Shown here one piece after another: positions 1 through 19,145 of a stretch of 64,000 nucleotides of DNA. How positions within the stretch are numbered: the stretch's first letter is position 1; the number at the start of each line of letters is the position of its first letter. The notes below the pieces were generated by a model. That model was not told where the DNA came from. It was given only the letters and a program-made list of their open reading frames with translations, and did not search any database. The DNA comes from Whitmania pigra (lineage: Eukaryota; Annelida; Clitellata; Hirudinida; Haemopidae): NCBI GenBank assembly GCA_021613335.1, contig JAJTWR010000021.1, forward strand, positions 132,501-196,500, in the 5' to 3' direction. A program made the translations under genes and the position numbers.

Positions 1-349
1 CAAAAATATTTCATGTTTATAATTTTTTCGAAGAAAAAAAAAGAAAAAAAGTTCTCGTTTTATCATTATTATTAACAACGTTATTGCTGTTAATATAAGA
101 CATATAACATTCATTAATTATTAACATTCAATAATTATTCGACATTTGTTTTATTAAATTGCTAATGTAATTATTTTGTCCTAATTATCGTATAAATTTA
201 GTAATTATGATTTATTTTATTATCCCAGTTAATCGCAAAACGCCACAGGCGGACTTTAAAATAAAATTTTTTTATCTGATGCAATAAACTAAAGCTTTCC
301 TTTTTATGTCTTCATGTTTACGACATGGAAGGATGCATGCATTTACAGC

Positions 350-380
<31 letters not shown>

Positions 381-597
381 TCATCATCATCATCATTATC
401 AACAACGACGACAACGACGACAATGATCATCATCACATCCATCATCAGCATCATCATCGCCAGACATTCTCACCAGTTCAAATCCAACCCCACGAGACCT
501 TATCTGATCCAAAAGTTCTGAATTGACCTTGGAAATCCGAAGAAAAAAAATCACTTCCAAATTTCATTATCAGACGAGTCTTAGAGGTGGTCAATCG
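1..597. other. A+T-rich non-coding DNA with a (CAA)n-(CAT)n microsatellite
   Basis: No supportable gene. The only structure is a compound trinucleotide tract (CAA then CAT/CGA repeats) at about 345-440. The open frames across it are repeat translations (poly-Thr, poly-Asn, poly-Val) with no other protein-like features. Confidence 0.6.
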
Positions 598-770
598 TTT
601 CCTTCACTCCTTCGTTCTTTCATTCATTCGTTAATTCATTCAGTCATTCGTTAATTCGTTCATTCAGTCACTTGTTCATTCATTCGTTCGTTAATTCATT
701 CGTTAACTCATTCATTCGTTAATTCATTCATTTTTTCATCCATTCATTTTTTAGACAATATTCATTCATT
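598..770. repeat. degenerate tandem repeat of TTCATTCGTTAA-like units
   Basis: Units built from TTCATTCATTCG and GTTAATTCATTC recur with small variations for about 170 bp. No coding or RNA-like features are visible. Confidence 0.65.
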
Positions 771-838
771 CAAATGATAAAAAACAGCAACGAAAAAGGA
801 TTTATTGTGCCACGCCGTTCGTACACCTCTCATGTTTA

Positions 839-857
839 TGACGTCATAGTGACGTCA
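839..857. promoter_or_regulatory. two tandem cAMP-response elements
   Basis: Two perfect TGACGTCA octamers lie at 839-846 and 850-857, 11 bp apart centre to centre, close to one helical turn. This is the consensus site of CREB/ATF bZIP dimers. They sit about 70 bp upstream of a short ATG exon candidate at 924-958. That they regulate a promoter is inference. Confidence 0.5.
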
Positions 858-923
858 TTTAGCGTCCTAATATCGCTCAGATTCCGATTCAATATCGCGC
901 TTAACGCAGGAGACACCGTCGTC

Positions 924-958
924 ATGGAAACCCAGGAGATGGATGACCACGTGGTCAC
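924..958 (+). CDS. possible first coding exon of an unidentified gene (weak)
   Basis: An ATG at 924 opens 11 codons (METQEMDDHVV) that run into a consensus-like splice donor (gtgagt) after 958. Upstream lie tandem CREs, and the ORF itself contains a palindromic E-box. I found no convincing downstream exon in the next 11 kb, so this may be chance. Only the start-plus-donor arrangement and the richer base composition around 780-1340 support it. Confidence 0.15.
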
Positions 959-961
959 GTG
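944..961. promoter_or_regulatory. palindromic double E-box
   Basis: A perfect 14-bp palindrome, TGACCACGTGGTCA (944-957), contains a CACGTG E-box. A second CACGTG follows at 956-961. CACGTG is the core bound by Myc/Max, USF and related bHLH factors. Function is inferred from the motif only. Confidence 0.4.
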
Positions 962-971
962 AGTCTGGGTC

Positions 972-1032
972 AGTTCAATGAAGATGATGATGATGAGGGC
1001 GATGATGATGATGATGATGATGATGACGATGA
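972..1032. repeat. (GAT)n microsatellite
   Basis: Interrupted GAT repeat with a few GAC variants. Confidence 0.75.
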
Positions 1033-1887
1033 TAATTGATTATTTAATTAAATAAATAAATTTAATCACTTGTAGTTGCCAGTGTTACCGATAATTATTC
1101 CAGTACCCTCCATCGATAAACCATTCCAATCTCCCAACCACCCATCCTTCCGCAACCCATTTGTAGCGCCATCCAAGCGTTAATTGGCGCATGAATATGG
1201 CCGCCCTATCGAGCCTATGTTCATCCACACTTGTGCATCTAATGGCCATTAGAGAATACAAATTGGTCGGGTACAAGGGCGGCCGTGTATCATTCCGCCG
1301 GACCACGGGGTGTATTCATGCGTCGCCGGATGGGGAGTGAGTGGATGAGTTTCCCCAAACCAAATGCCTGGAACTATTTTTTGGGCAGTTTTAAGATTTA
1401 CGACCTGGTTTTGTTTTTGAGTAAAATTGTTGCCTGTGTGCGTGTTTTGTCGATGGATGTGTGGATGTCTCGGTGTGAGGATGTACAATAGCAGCAGATA
1501 TGTTAAAGTTATTTTAAGAAACTGTTGTTAAAGATTATATAACTAATTATGCGTTATGCGTAAAATGATGTCAATAATTTAAAAAATTGTTACTATTAAT
1601 ACTCAATCATAATTTCACATTTGTATGAATTGCAGCCAATGTTCCTTTTTATTTGAAAAATTATTTCCCCATAAATCATATTTAATGTTCTGATATCTAT
1701 TTCTGGCCATTTAATTAATTGCTTGCAAGTGTTTCCCAATGTGATGACAAGCGATGATAATGATGGCGATGATGGTTCGTGAAAGTGTGTCTTACATACT
1801 GCATTGGTGCGTGCCTACCATCAATTGCTTCGTCATCAACTGCCGTGACTCAAGTCCCGCACAGCACGTCTAGAAATTACTCCCTAA
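1033..1887. other. non-coding DNA, nothing recognised
   Basis: Mixed-composition sequence. Open frames up to about 80 codons exist on both strands around 1,085-1,490, but they overlap in several frames and match no family I recognise. 1,090-1,340 is richer in G+C than its surroundings and could be an exon or promoter of something outside the readable set. Confidence 0.4.
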
Positions 1888-2075
1888 ACAATCATCATCA
1901 CCATCATCATTAGCAGCAGCAGCAGCATCAAAGAGAATTATAATCGTCGTCATCATCAACCTTACGTCTTCGTAGAGTCATCTTCGCCATCATCGTCGTC
2001 GTCGTCGTCACCATCATCACCATCATCGTCCTCACCAACTTCTTCATCATCGTCATCGTCGTCGTCGTCATCATG
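1888..2075. repeat. compound (CAT)n/(CAG)n/(GTC)n microsatellite cluster
   Basis: Alternating blocks of CATCAC, AGC, CATCGTC and GTC trinucleotides. Open frames across it are repeat-encoded. Confidence 0.7.
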
Positions 2076-2404
2076 TGTCACCATCATCACAAAGTTTGTT
2101 ACCTTTTCAATTCCGTTCAGCATTTAGATCCAAGCAGGACATCATTCACTTGGGGAGCACTTCATAACCACAACTTTGACAGGTCAAGAAAGCCGAGAGT
2201 TCTTATTCCTATGTGCGCAGAACCTTGGACGATAAAAGGGAATGTAAATTTACTCGCCATTTCTTCTCGCCTTTGCTCTTTTTTTTCTTCTTTCGTTCAT
2301 TTTTCATCCACTATCGTTTTCTCCATCCGTTTATTTGCCCACCCAAACGTCCGCCCACTCATTTATCTGTTCATTCGTTCTTTAGTTCATCCTTCCATCT
2401 ATTT

Positions 2405-2535
2405 TAAATCCCTCCATACATTTCAATCCATCCATCCATTCATATTTCAATCCATCCATCCATATTTCAATTCATCCATCCATTCATATTTCAATCCATC
2501 CATCCATCTTTCAATCCATCCATCCATCTTTCATT
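2405..2535. repeat. minisatellite of TTTCAATCCATCCATCCA units
   Basis: About five to six imperfect copies of a unit of roughly 20-27 bp made of TTTCAAT plus CATC blocks. The open frame that spans it owes its length to the repeat. Confidence 0.7.
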
Positions 2536-3099
2536 CCAACATTCCATTAATTCTTGAAATATTTCTTTTTTGTTGACCTTTAAAACAACATCTGTGTAAT
2601 GTTTTAATTCCACTTGTCATCCACAGTTCCATCCACTTGAAGAACTAAAAACATTATTCAATATTATTCCTCGATTATAAAACAATTGTTTAATATTATT
2701 AAGCATTTATAAAATATTATTCAGCCATTAGTTGTTATTTATTATTATTTTTCTATCAATTAATTATCGAAAGTTATTCGTCAAAAGCTTGCATCGAAAG
2801 AACTTCACCATTACCATCGCCATCATCATCTTCGTCATCGTCATCATCATCTTCTACATTGAAATGTACTTACAGGCAATTATTTAAATGTTCCGAAACA
2901 ATGCAATGAAAATGATTTATGGGAAAATTATATTTTTGCCAATAAAAGCAGCATTTGCATTCATTTTAGAGTTAAAATAATTTTTTTAAATATTAAAAAA
3001 TATTTGTTTTCGTTATTCTTTGATAAGTACTTTTTAATTATTTTTCTTTTTATTGTTTTAAACTTGGACCGATTAACTTTCTTTTAAAAGGTCACAATG
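2536..3099. other. A+T-rich non-coding DNA
   Basis: No gene-like structure. A short CATC/GTC microsatellite lies at about 2,812-2,855. Confidence 0.5.
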
Positions 3100-3290
3100 T
3101 TTGGCTGGTTGTTTGGTTGATTTCGTAGTGGGTTTTCTGATTGAATAGTTGGTTGAATTGGTTACTTGATTGGATATTTGCTTTGTTGATTGGCTTACTG
3201 ATTGTTTAGTTGTTTGTTTGGTTGATTGATTCGTTGATTTGCTAGTTGATTTTCTGAGTGATTAGTAGTTGGTAGTTTGGCTGATTTGGA
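3100..3290. repeat. degenerate TTGGTTGATT-type repeat
   Basis: About 190 bp in which TTGATTGG/TTGGTTGA words recur without strict phase. It resembles a decayed minisatellite. Confidence 0.5.
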
Positions 3291-3395
3291 GAATAATAGT
3301 AAATTAAAGAATGGCTTCCTGCAATCTTTCAATTAAAAACATTTTTTGCAACTTCCACAACTTCTTAAGGATCGTTTCTTTTCGTGATTGGAAAA

Positions 3396-3680
3396 AATGA
3401 CGATGATGATGACGATGATGATGACGACGACGATGATGATGATGATGACCATGACAACGGTGTTGGTGGTGGAAGGGGTGGAGTTTATAGAGCGGAGATT
3501 CGATTAAGATAGGTTGAAGGAAAGTAGGACGAAAGAAGAACAAGGAAGAGATGCAATCTTGAATATCAGACCTGACGTAGACACACTGATGCATGACTGA
3601 TCTCATCAGGGCTCCGGGTCCGATCCAGGATGGATGGATGCGTGGGTGGGTGGGTGGGTGGATGAATGGATGAATGATGG
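3396..3680. repeat. (GATGAC)n block and (GGTG/GGAT)n block
   Basis: A GAT/GAC trinucleotide tract at about 3,396-3,450 and a TGGATGGATG/GGTGGGTG tract at about 3,630-3,680. Intervening DNA shows no recognised gene. Confidence 0.55.
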
Positions 3681-6600
3681 ACTTATGTACAATCGTCCAG
3701 GGCAATAAGATTTATAAGTACAATAGCTTCGGATATTGTTATTATTTGTTGTTGTTGTTAATATTGTGAGTCATTGAAGCGTGACAACCAGGATGTGGGA
3801 CCTGAACTCTGAGGTCACATTAAACAATGCTTAACCTCGTTCTATCCGCCATCTTGTCTTCTACGGATGTAAGGGTTATAAATACTCTTGTTTTTATTTA
3901 TTCATCTAACTGCCCATTCATCCCTTTATCGAACCACCCATTTACCCATTCATCATTGCTTCATGCATCCACGCATCCATTCATCACCTTTTACCAATGA
4001 ATAAATGAACAAAAGAATAAATTAATAAATGGATGTGCAAGTTTAAAAAAATGATGGATAAATGAATGGATGAGTGGATGGATGATTGGATGAAAGAAAT
4101 AAATAAAGCATTCCGTTTCTTCCGAGACGATTACACAATTACAATTACACAGGTCCCTTCTGAATTACAACTCGATACGTTATTGATTGAGTCGTCAAAA
4201 AGGAGACATTAAAATCATAAAATTTAAAAACATTATTATAAATTATTTTAAATAAATAAAACAAAAAAACATTAAAGACATTAAAATTATTAAAACTTGA
4301 ATGACGTCAAAATAAAAAACATTTTTTAAATATCGGACGCTCCTGCAGTTATTAAATTATTGTTGGAAATTAATCTTTATTAGTCATTTTACGGTAAAAC
4401 ATAAAAAGAGATGTCAAAAATATGATGCTGCAAATTAATAAATAAGAGGGAAATGTTACCAATAAATATTACAAGTAATCATAGTTGACAGATTTCATGA
4501 TAAAATTCAACTGATATTTTGTTTTTAATTAAAATTAATTTTAGAAAACAAATTTAGAAAGAAAAAAACATTTTCAAAAAAAATAAAAAAAATTTTAGAA
4601 GCTTTCAAAGTTTTTTTTATACTAAAAACAGTTTCCAACTTTTCTTGTTGAAATATTAATTCAGAACCATTTCATAATTTCAATTGTGGAAAATAATGCT
4701 CAAATGATAACTTATCAAAATGAAATTTTTTTAAATAACAATTAATTTAAATAATGTAATGAATTATATTAAAATTAATCATAATTAAATAAAACTAGAA
4801 AATGAAAATAAGTTTAAATAATGTGATAAAATTTGAAAGAAATAAAAATGATTTATAAAAAATAAAATAACGTAAATAGAAATATAAAAATAATGAACAC
4901 TTATTAAAATTATTGAAATATAGTTCACTTTCAACCATCCATGCACAACGCATCCTAAACCCAATGCTTCGTGAACCTAACTGAATAACGACCCTCAAAG
5001 ACCACTTACCCACCAACCCACCCATCCATCTACCCATGCGGACCACTGCAACAAATATCCTGTTGAGTGCAGATGACAGCCTCATAAAGTAAAGACTCAC
5101 TCGCAGCCGGTCACTCGTACCCGCGGGTTTTGGAAAGATCGCCTGCCGCGTGGGAAAATTAAAACCTGGGACGCCATCGGTCATACCACGTTTTTCCAGC
5201 AATGATTAATTGCGCTCCCCAACCAGCCATTTATCACCGGGTAACAGACAAGATAGTCGCTCGGTGTTTTCCCCACTTTCAGAAACCCCCAAGGCTCTCT
5301 CTCTTCTCTATTTTTCTCCCCGGGTAGGAAATCCCCCGGGGAAAAGTTGGCGTGCGAGTTGGCTCAGAGGGTTGCGTGCCTACGGACGTGTCTTGTTCGC
5401 AATCCAGCTCGCCCTATTTATTTATTTATTTGATTAGAGTCCGTTGCATAACTAGGATGATTTGGACCTCTGGTAGGGGCGCTATATAAATGGTGGATCG
5501 ATTAAGAAGCACCTTCACATCCTATCGGAATACATAAGGCACTCAAAAAATTGGCTAAATGTGCACAACATAAAAAAAATTTCCTGACGATTTATAAATG
5601 TGGAAAATTAAGTATGAACAAGGTCATCTCACTAGGGTGGGTTGGGCGATGGTTTACCGCCCCCTCGTCCCCCCTAATAAAGCTGATATGACACGTCCGT
5701 GGGGTGAGGGCAGGCTGCAGGGGGGTTAGGCATCCGGTGCGGTAGGGGTTCCACAGACGACGGCGGGATTTACGAGGGGCGATCGAAAAAAGTGGCTCCT
5801 CGAGACGCTTAATGATACCTTGATCCATTTTCCGGCGTTAATGTCGTCCAGTAATGAAGTTTGTTACTCGATTGATTGCACTGAATTCAATTTTTACTCA
5901 AATCCGTTTCTTAGGAGAAGGCGTTTTCTGTGTTGAAGTTGTCTGTTTATTTATTTCTTTATATTATTTGTTTATTTCATTATATTATTTATTAAATTAT
6001 ATTGTTTGTTTATTTCATTATATTATTTGCATTTCTTTAAAATTGATTTATTCCTGACTTTTAAAACCTTCATGATTCATACATAGCGCGTAGGATGATT
6101 ATCAGCACTACTATCATCAACATCAACATTGACAATATCATGTCTATTGTATCATTATCATCGGTCCTGTTGTAAGCAAAATATCTTCATGGCCACTACC
6201 ATCATCATCATCATCATCTAGTTCATCAACCACGTCGTCGTCGTCATCATCTTAGGAGTCGTTCGTCTTGTTTTTAATGTTGGTCAGCAATTCCACCTGG
6301 ATGATCCTCTTTTCCGATAAATTTAGTTCGAGTTTCAAATTGTTTTGCAGGAAAAAGCCTTCTCTTCGAAATCCTGCTAATTCCGACTTGACTTCTCAGT
6401 AAATCTCCAGCCATCCAAACCGTCACTCAATCAACAAACCGACAAATTAATCACTTAATTAATCAACCAATCACACAATTAACCAATCAACCAATCAATC
6501 AGGATGGAAGGCAAATAAAAACATTCTTAAAATATTAATTTAAAAAAATAATAATATAATTATAAATAATAATAATACTAATATTATCATCAGCACCACC

Positions 6601-6746
6601 ACCTTCATCATCTTCGTAAGGATTATTAAGAATTATAATTAAACAAGGCTTTTTTATGTAGGAATTATGTATTACATGTAAAAAAAATATCTGAGCACGA
6701 AGATCAATATTATAATTTATATTTATTATTTATTAACGTTACCTTA
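3681..6746. other. intergenic DNA with scattered short repeats
   Basis: No exon series was recognised. A GGATGAAT tract lies near 4,050-4,095 and a CATCATC/GTCGTC tract near 6,198-6,252. 4,960-5,400 and 5,620-5,830 are richer in G+C, with overlapping open frames in opposite directions that match no family I know. A CAATCAATC-like degenerate repeat is at about 6,420-6,510. Confidence 0.4.
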
Positions 6747-6982
<236 letters not shown>

Positions 6983-7570
6983 GTTCCGTGTTAATCAAGT
7001 TCATTTGCTTCGATTCTCAAACTGACGTGAGTTGATTTTAAACCAAAGAGAATCGAGTGCATCCTGTTTTTGTTTGTTTTTTAGAATTCTTATTTTGCCC
7101 TTCTATGTCATTGACCTTGAGAAGGTGGTGTGACGATTGCAGGTGAATTAATGCATTTAGTCGAGACACTGCAATTGCGACACCAACGACAACAGCAACA
7201 TCCACATCGACAACATCATCGACATCGAGAGCAACAACAACGATAACATCGCCAACAACATCAACAACATCAACAAAAACATCAATAATAACATCAACCT
7301 CGTGAATTATGAGACGTTGATCTTGTTGCAGGGCACTCCACTTGCTCTCGCATTGGTTGTAATTCAGCTGTTCATTCGTTCAATTCGTTGCTGATTTCTG
7401 ACTATTATTTTTGACTATTAAATGGATTATTTCGGAAAAACTAACGTAAATTAGAGCGAAACATTGAAATACAACATTCAAGAGACTCATAAGTATGTCG
7501 TTTGCAGTCATTCAATTGGTCAGATGGAAAGGAAGTGATTATTGAAACTATCACTCTTCTGTTAAATAAA

Positions 7571-8066
<496 letters not shown>

Positions 8067-8523
8067 ACATACTTTTAATTCAGTCCGTCAAAATTGATCG
8101 TTTATTTCTTGCAACAGTGTCAAAAGTTGCCAAAATGTTCGCGCGGAGATTGACGGATGATGAATCATTCATCCACCTCATTTCACCCCATCTCATTTCT
8201 CCACCCATCCATTTCTCATTGCACTCCCCTAATTTAGCACCCTACCCCACCAACAACAAAAACAACGTCTAGGTTTATAAGCTACCTGGACTCTCTATTT
8301 TAAAAGCAGCTCTAAACTTGGGCTCGATATAAAAAAAGTGCAGGATAGTAAATATTCCTGCGAGCAAAATCGAGCGTCACATAAATCAACGGCGAGGAGC
8401 AAAGAAATCGTAGGAGGAGGACGATAAAGGGGCACAAGATTTAAAACATCCGGTCGAGAGAGGACGCTGAAATTATTGAGACCATTGTAGAATTTTTCTA
8501 CGACAAATTCAAATTATTGTTGT
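8067..8523. other. non-coding DNA
   Basis: No recognised gene or exon between two long microsatellites. Confidence 0.45.
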
Positions 8524-8844
<321 letters not shown>

Positions 8845-9248
8845 TGCTGATAGGAATTGTTCCAACGACAGTTCACGCATCATTTCCTTCGCTCCGACAA
8901 GCACTTTGAAATCATCTTCGTGCGGAATTTTGTAATTTGTGGAATTTTTATATTAGAAATTAGAACGATTGTATTCAATGAAATTCACTAATGACAACAA
9001 TTAATTTAAAAAAAAGCAATTCAAATAACTCAAAGGTCAGCCTTAAGGGCGCGCGCTTCCTCGTAATAAAATTATTTTTATTTTTATTTTTTAAAGGTGG
9101 GGTTTAATTAAATAATTCGTTTATTTATTTCATTAATTAAATTCTAACAAAATTTAATCGAATTAAATTTGTTAATTTTCGATAAATAAAAAATAAATGT
9201 GCATTGCAGAGAGCACCTTGAAAAACAGCGCACTGAAATCTTCTCTAC

Positions 9249-9287
9249 CAACAACATCAACATCAACATCACATCAACATCAACATC

Positions 9288-9324
<37 letters not shown>

Positions 9325-9505
9325 CAACAACAACAACGACGACGACGACGACAACAACAACATCGACGACGACGACAACAACAACAACAACACAACAACA
9401 ACGACGACGACGACGACGACAACAACAACAATAACAACGACGACGACGACGACAACAACAACATCGACGACGACGACGACAACAACAACAACACAACAAC
9501 AACAG
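9249..9505. repeat. (CAA)n/(GAC)n/(CAT)n compound microsatellite
   Basis: Alternating blocks of CAA and GAC trinucleotides stay open in five frames, so homopolymer-like peptides (poly-Gln, poly-Asn, poly-Asp, poly-Val, poly-Leu) appear on both strands. No flanking protein-like sequence supports a gene. Confidence 0.85.
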
Positions 9506-12275
9506 TTGAACAATAAAGCAACAAGAGCAAGAAGGACGACATTGAAAAATCCTTAAGAAAACATCACAAACAAACAAACACGCACGTGTGGATGTGGAAA
9601 CATTTTCCACCTGCTCTGAATGAAATGAAATAAGACAAACTGGAAGGAAAGCCATCTCACGCTGTGTGGTCCTTCCATCATTACGGCGCCAATAAAAGTC
9701 TTTCAATGGAACACTGACTCTGAAGCAGACGACGAAGAATGAGTAGATCTCAGGTGCGAATTTTAGAGCCTCAGGTTTGAGGGTAGAATCCGACGACGGG
9801 ATTGGCTGAGGGGTGAGGTGTGTTTGATTATTTGGGGTCGTCGTTTGAGAGGCGTTTTTGTATATTTAAGCGGACATTTCAAACGAAATTAGGGGATTAG
9901 TGGAGGTGAGCGGTTTAATAGGTCGAAATGCTTTCAGGAAAAGAGAAATTGACCGCGGGTCGTTTTGTTGAAGGGGCTCGAATTCTTAAGATGGCTGCGG
10001 AGGTTGCCTTAGAGGTTTGTAACGAAAAAAGGGGGTCAACAGAAGAGATGTGTGGGACCGATGCGGTTTTTACGACTCCACATAAATCCTAGCTCAATTT
10101 GACGTTGTATTAGTTCGGAAATCGCAAGGAGCCATCCATCCTTGCACACTTGCTTATTAGGGCAAGCAATAAAGTGCTTTACAGTTTATGATTCTGCACC
10201 AGAACCGATACTGGCAGGAATGGCCAGCATCATTTTCCGTTCTCCATCAGTGGTCGAAATTGCTTCAGGGGTGAGATGACTAGGCCGACGAAAATGAAGG
10301 ATGGGTTTGAATTTGACTGCCCCTGAGGGCCGTGCCTTCATGCCCAGATATTCTTCTCATCACTCTTGGGAGCAGTTCTAGACAGGAGATGAACCAGCAT
10401 CTAGATGGATGAAGTTTGATGGCTGTCATGGTTTGAATGGAAAGGAATTAGCAGCAAACGCGACAGGACTGATAATAAGGTTGTATACAGTTGATAAAGA
10501 TATCACTTAATGAATTAATTATTTTGATATAGATATCACTTAATGAGTTAATTATTTTGCTAAAGATATCATTTAATGAGTTAATTAATTTGCATCTTTG
10601 TTTATTTGGGTTTTTTTTATAAATCACTGTGATATTTGATTTTAGCTTTATTTTTTGACGTTATTTTTTTTTTGTAATTAATCATTCGAGTAAAATCTCT
10701 CCTATTTCAGTAAATTATTATCTTTATTATTATTTTTTTTATATATTTAGTATTATTATCTTTAGCGTGCAAAAACTTCGAGTGTTAAAAAAAGTAAATT
10801 GTGAATTTCTGTTCGTCCGATGGACTAATCTCGAATCAGTTTATCGTCCTTAGCAAGTCGCAAAGCCATTTTTCTTCTTTACTGAAGTTTATTGGAGTCA
10901 AATCCAAACTTCGTTTGTATCTAAAACCTTTTCGAAAAATACAAATATATGTCCGTTGCCTAATCGTTGCTTTAAGTTTTGTTTATTTCTTTCATTCATC
11001 GAGGGATCAGAATGAGCTCCAATTTCACAGATGGTTCTGATTAATATTTTAAATCGTTACATTTGTTGCTTCAGCTGTCAAGTTTCTTTCATGACGTTTG
11101 TGGACCTAATTATTTTGGTGGCAGTTTGTTTTTGAGAAAACTTGTCAACTTTGATTTTAATTGTTCTAGAGAAAATGTTTAAAAATTAAAAATTGTTTGG
11201 GTTCACATTATATTTCACATTTCATGCATTTATGCATTTACATTTATTGATTAAAATGTAATTGTCAAAGTTAAGTAATTAATAACAAAGACCCCAATTA
11301 TAAGAAAAATCGTGTTCATATTCTTGATTGAAAGAATTGCCATTGGTTGAAAGCCATAAAAAGCCATCGTAGAACAATTTTTTTATTTTTTCATGTTCTC
11401 TCAGAATGGACAGCTGAATCTCACTTGAATCTTTGTTCGGTGCAATGTAATCTTAAACGTTTAAAGTCCAAATAGTTTTTTAATTGTCCGTGTTTTATTT
11501 CAATAGTCGTAGAGCGATTCTACCTTAATTTTAGTGGCTTAAAGTTATTTTCATTTTCCTTAGAACAACGAGCTTATTGATTATATTGATCAAGTAGACG
11601 AAAACCCTTGCGAATCGTGGTTTCGCAATGCGAAATGAATTTGTTTAAATACAAACCATTCTAATCTTTCTGCTTGAAGTATTTTTGGTAACAAGTGCTT
11701 AACTGTTTTAATAAATAAATCAGTTGGATATGAAAAGGCATCACAGTTGGTTACTGGTAAAGACCAACCTGAGGCTTGTGCCATTTTACAAGTTATAAAT
11801 ATTTCAAAACAATAAACATAATTTAAAACTAAATTATGCAATGTAATAAATATTTTTAATTTTATAGAATTAAATTCACTCGCAAAATATAAGCTTTGAA
11901 CAACTTTGTTTACTTGTCTATAGTCGCGGGATAATACAATTTCGAGCGAAAACATAAATTTAGAGAAAATCAATGGATTTAAATTGTACACATTTGTTTT
12001 ATTAAGATTTGTATTGTACAAGCTTCAGATTCAGCACGCATATATCAAGAGTTATCGCCGTTCAGCTCGTTTTTAGTGTCCGCAAGCCAAACTCCTCAAA
12101 CGCCATCATGTCTGTTAACGTCAAAAAACTGAGGAGTAAGAGCATCGATGGTTTGTTTCGAAATTTAACTTTTACGAAATCCATTTTCATGGCAACGTTG
12201 CTATGAACGTTAAAACATGGTGTTTAGTTTGCGCGGGTTCGTGAAGTTTCAGGTATCAAAGACTCGCAGAGGACC
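9506..12275. other. intergenic region upstream of EZH, including its promoter
   Basis: No convincing exon series. A minus-strand open frame at 11,590-12,021 is unrecognised. The last about 100 bp before 12,276 should include the EZH 5' UTR, and a perfect GCAACGTTGC palindrome lies at 12,192-12,201. Whether the palindrome is a binding site is unknown. Confidence 0.4.
10496..10593. repeat. three tandem copies of a 33-bp unit
   Basis: Three direct copies of a unit containing AGATATCACTTAATGA and TTAATTATTTTG, with only a few differences between copies. Confidence 0.75.
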
Positions 12276-18815
<6,540 letters not shown>

Positions 18816-19039
18816 AACAATTCGCATCAAAATTATGCTACGATCGTAATAACTTATTGTTTCCCTGTTTATAATATATAAATTATTGTTGTATTTTTCT
18901 CGTATGTTGCATGGATTCGCTTGTTTTCTGCTCCTATTCTGCATGGCCCTGAACTGGGGATTGAACACTTGTAGTGTAAACATCAACGGTCTTTGTTGGT
19001 TATTTATCAGTGCAACGATTGCTCCTTTGTAATTGACGC

Positions 19040-19058
19040 AATAAACGGTTGTCAATAA
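19040..19058 (+). terminator. polyadenylation signals of E(z)
   Basis: AATAAA at 19,040-19,045 and a second about 14 bp later, roughly 225 bp after the E(z) stop. No other signal of this type lies nearer the stop on this strand. Confidence 0.55.
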
Positions 19059-19145
19059 AAGCAATCAATCAATAATAATAATCAAGTTTCATTCTGCGAG
19101 AAGATAAATTCCTGAGAACAAGAAGATGATGCTGATTCAGATTTA

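Noticed and set aside
2073..2576. 167-codon plus-strand open frame
   Set aside because: Much of it is the CATC minisatellite (Ser-Ile-His-Pro repeats), and the rest is low complexity.
5592..5828. 78-codon minus-strand frame in a G+C-richer patch
   Set aside because: No family resemblance, no splice context, and several competing frames.
9144..9706. Overlapping open frames rich in Gln/Asn, Ser/Leu, Cys/Arg and Val on both strands
   Set aside because: Repeat translations of the (CAA)/(GAC) tract, open on both strands at once.
11590..12021. 143-codon minus-strand open frame (inner part MAQASGWSLPVTNCDAFSY)
   Set aside because: The first half has intron-like composition and nothing in it matches a family I know. 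It could hide a terminal exon near 11,590-11,790, but no partner exon or splice pattern was found.
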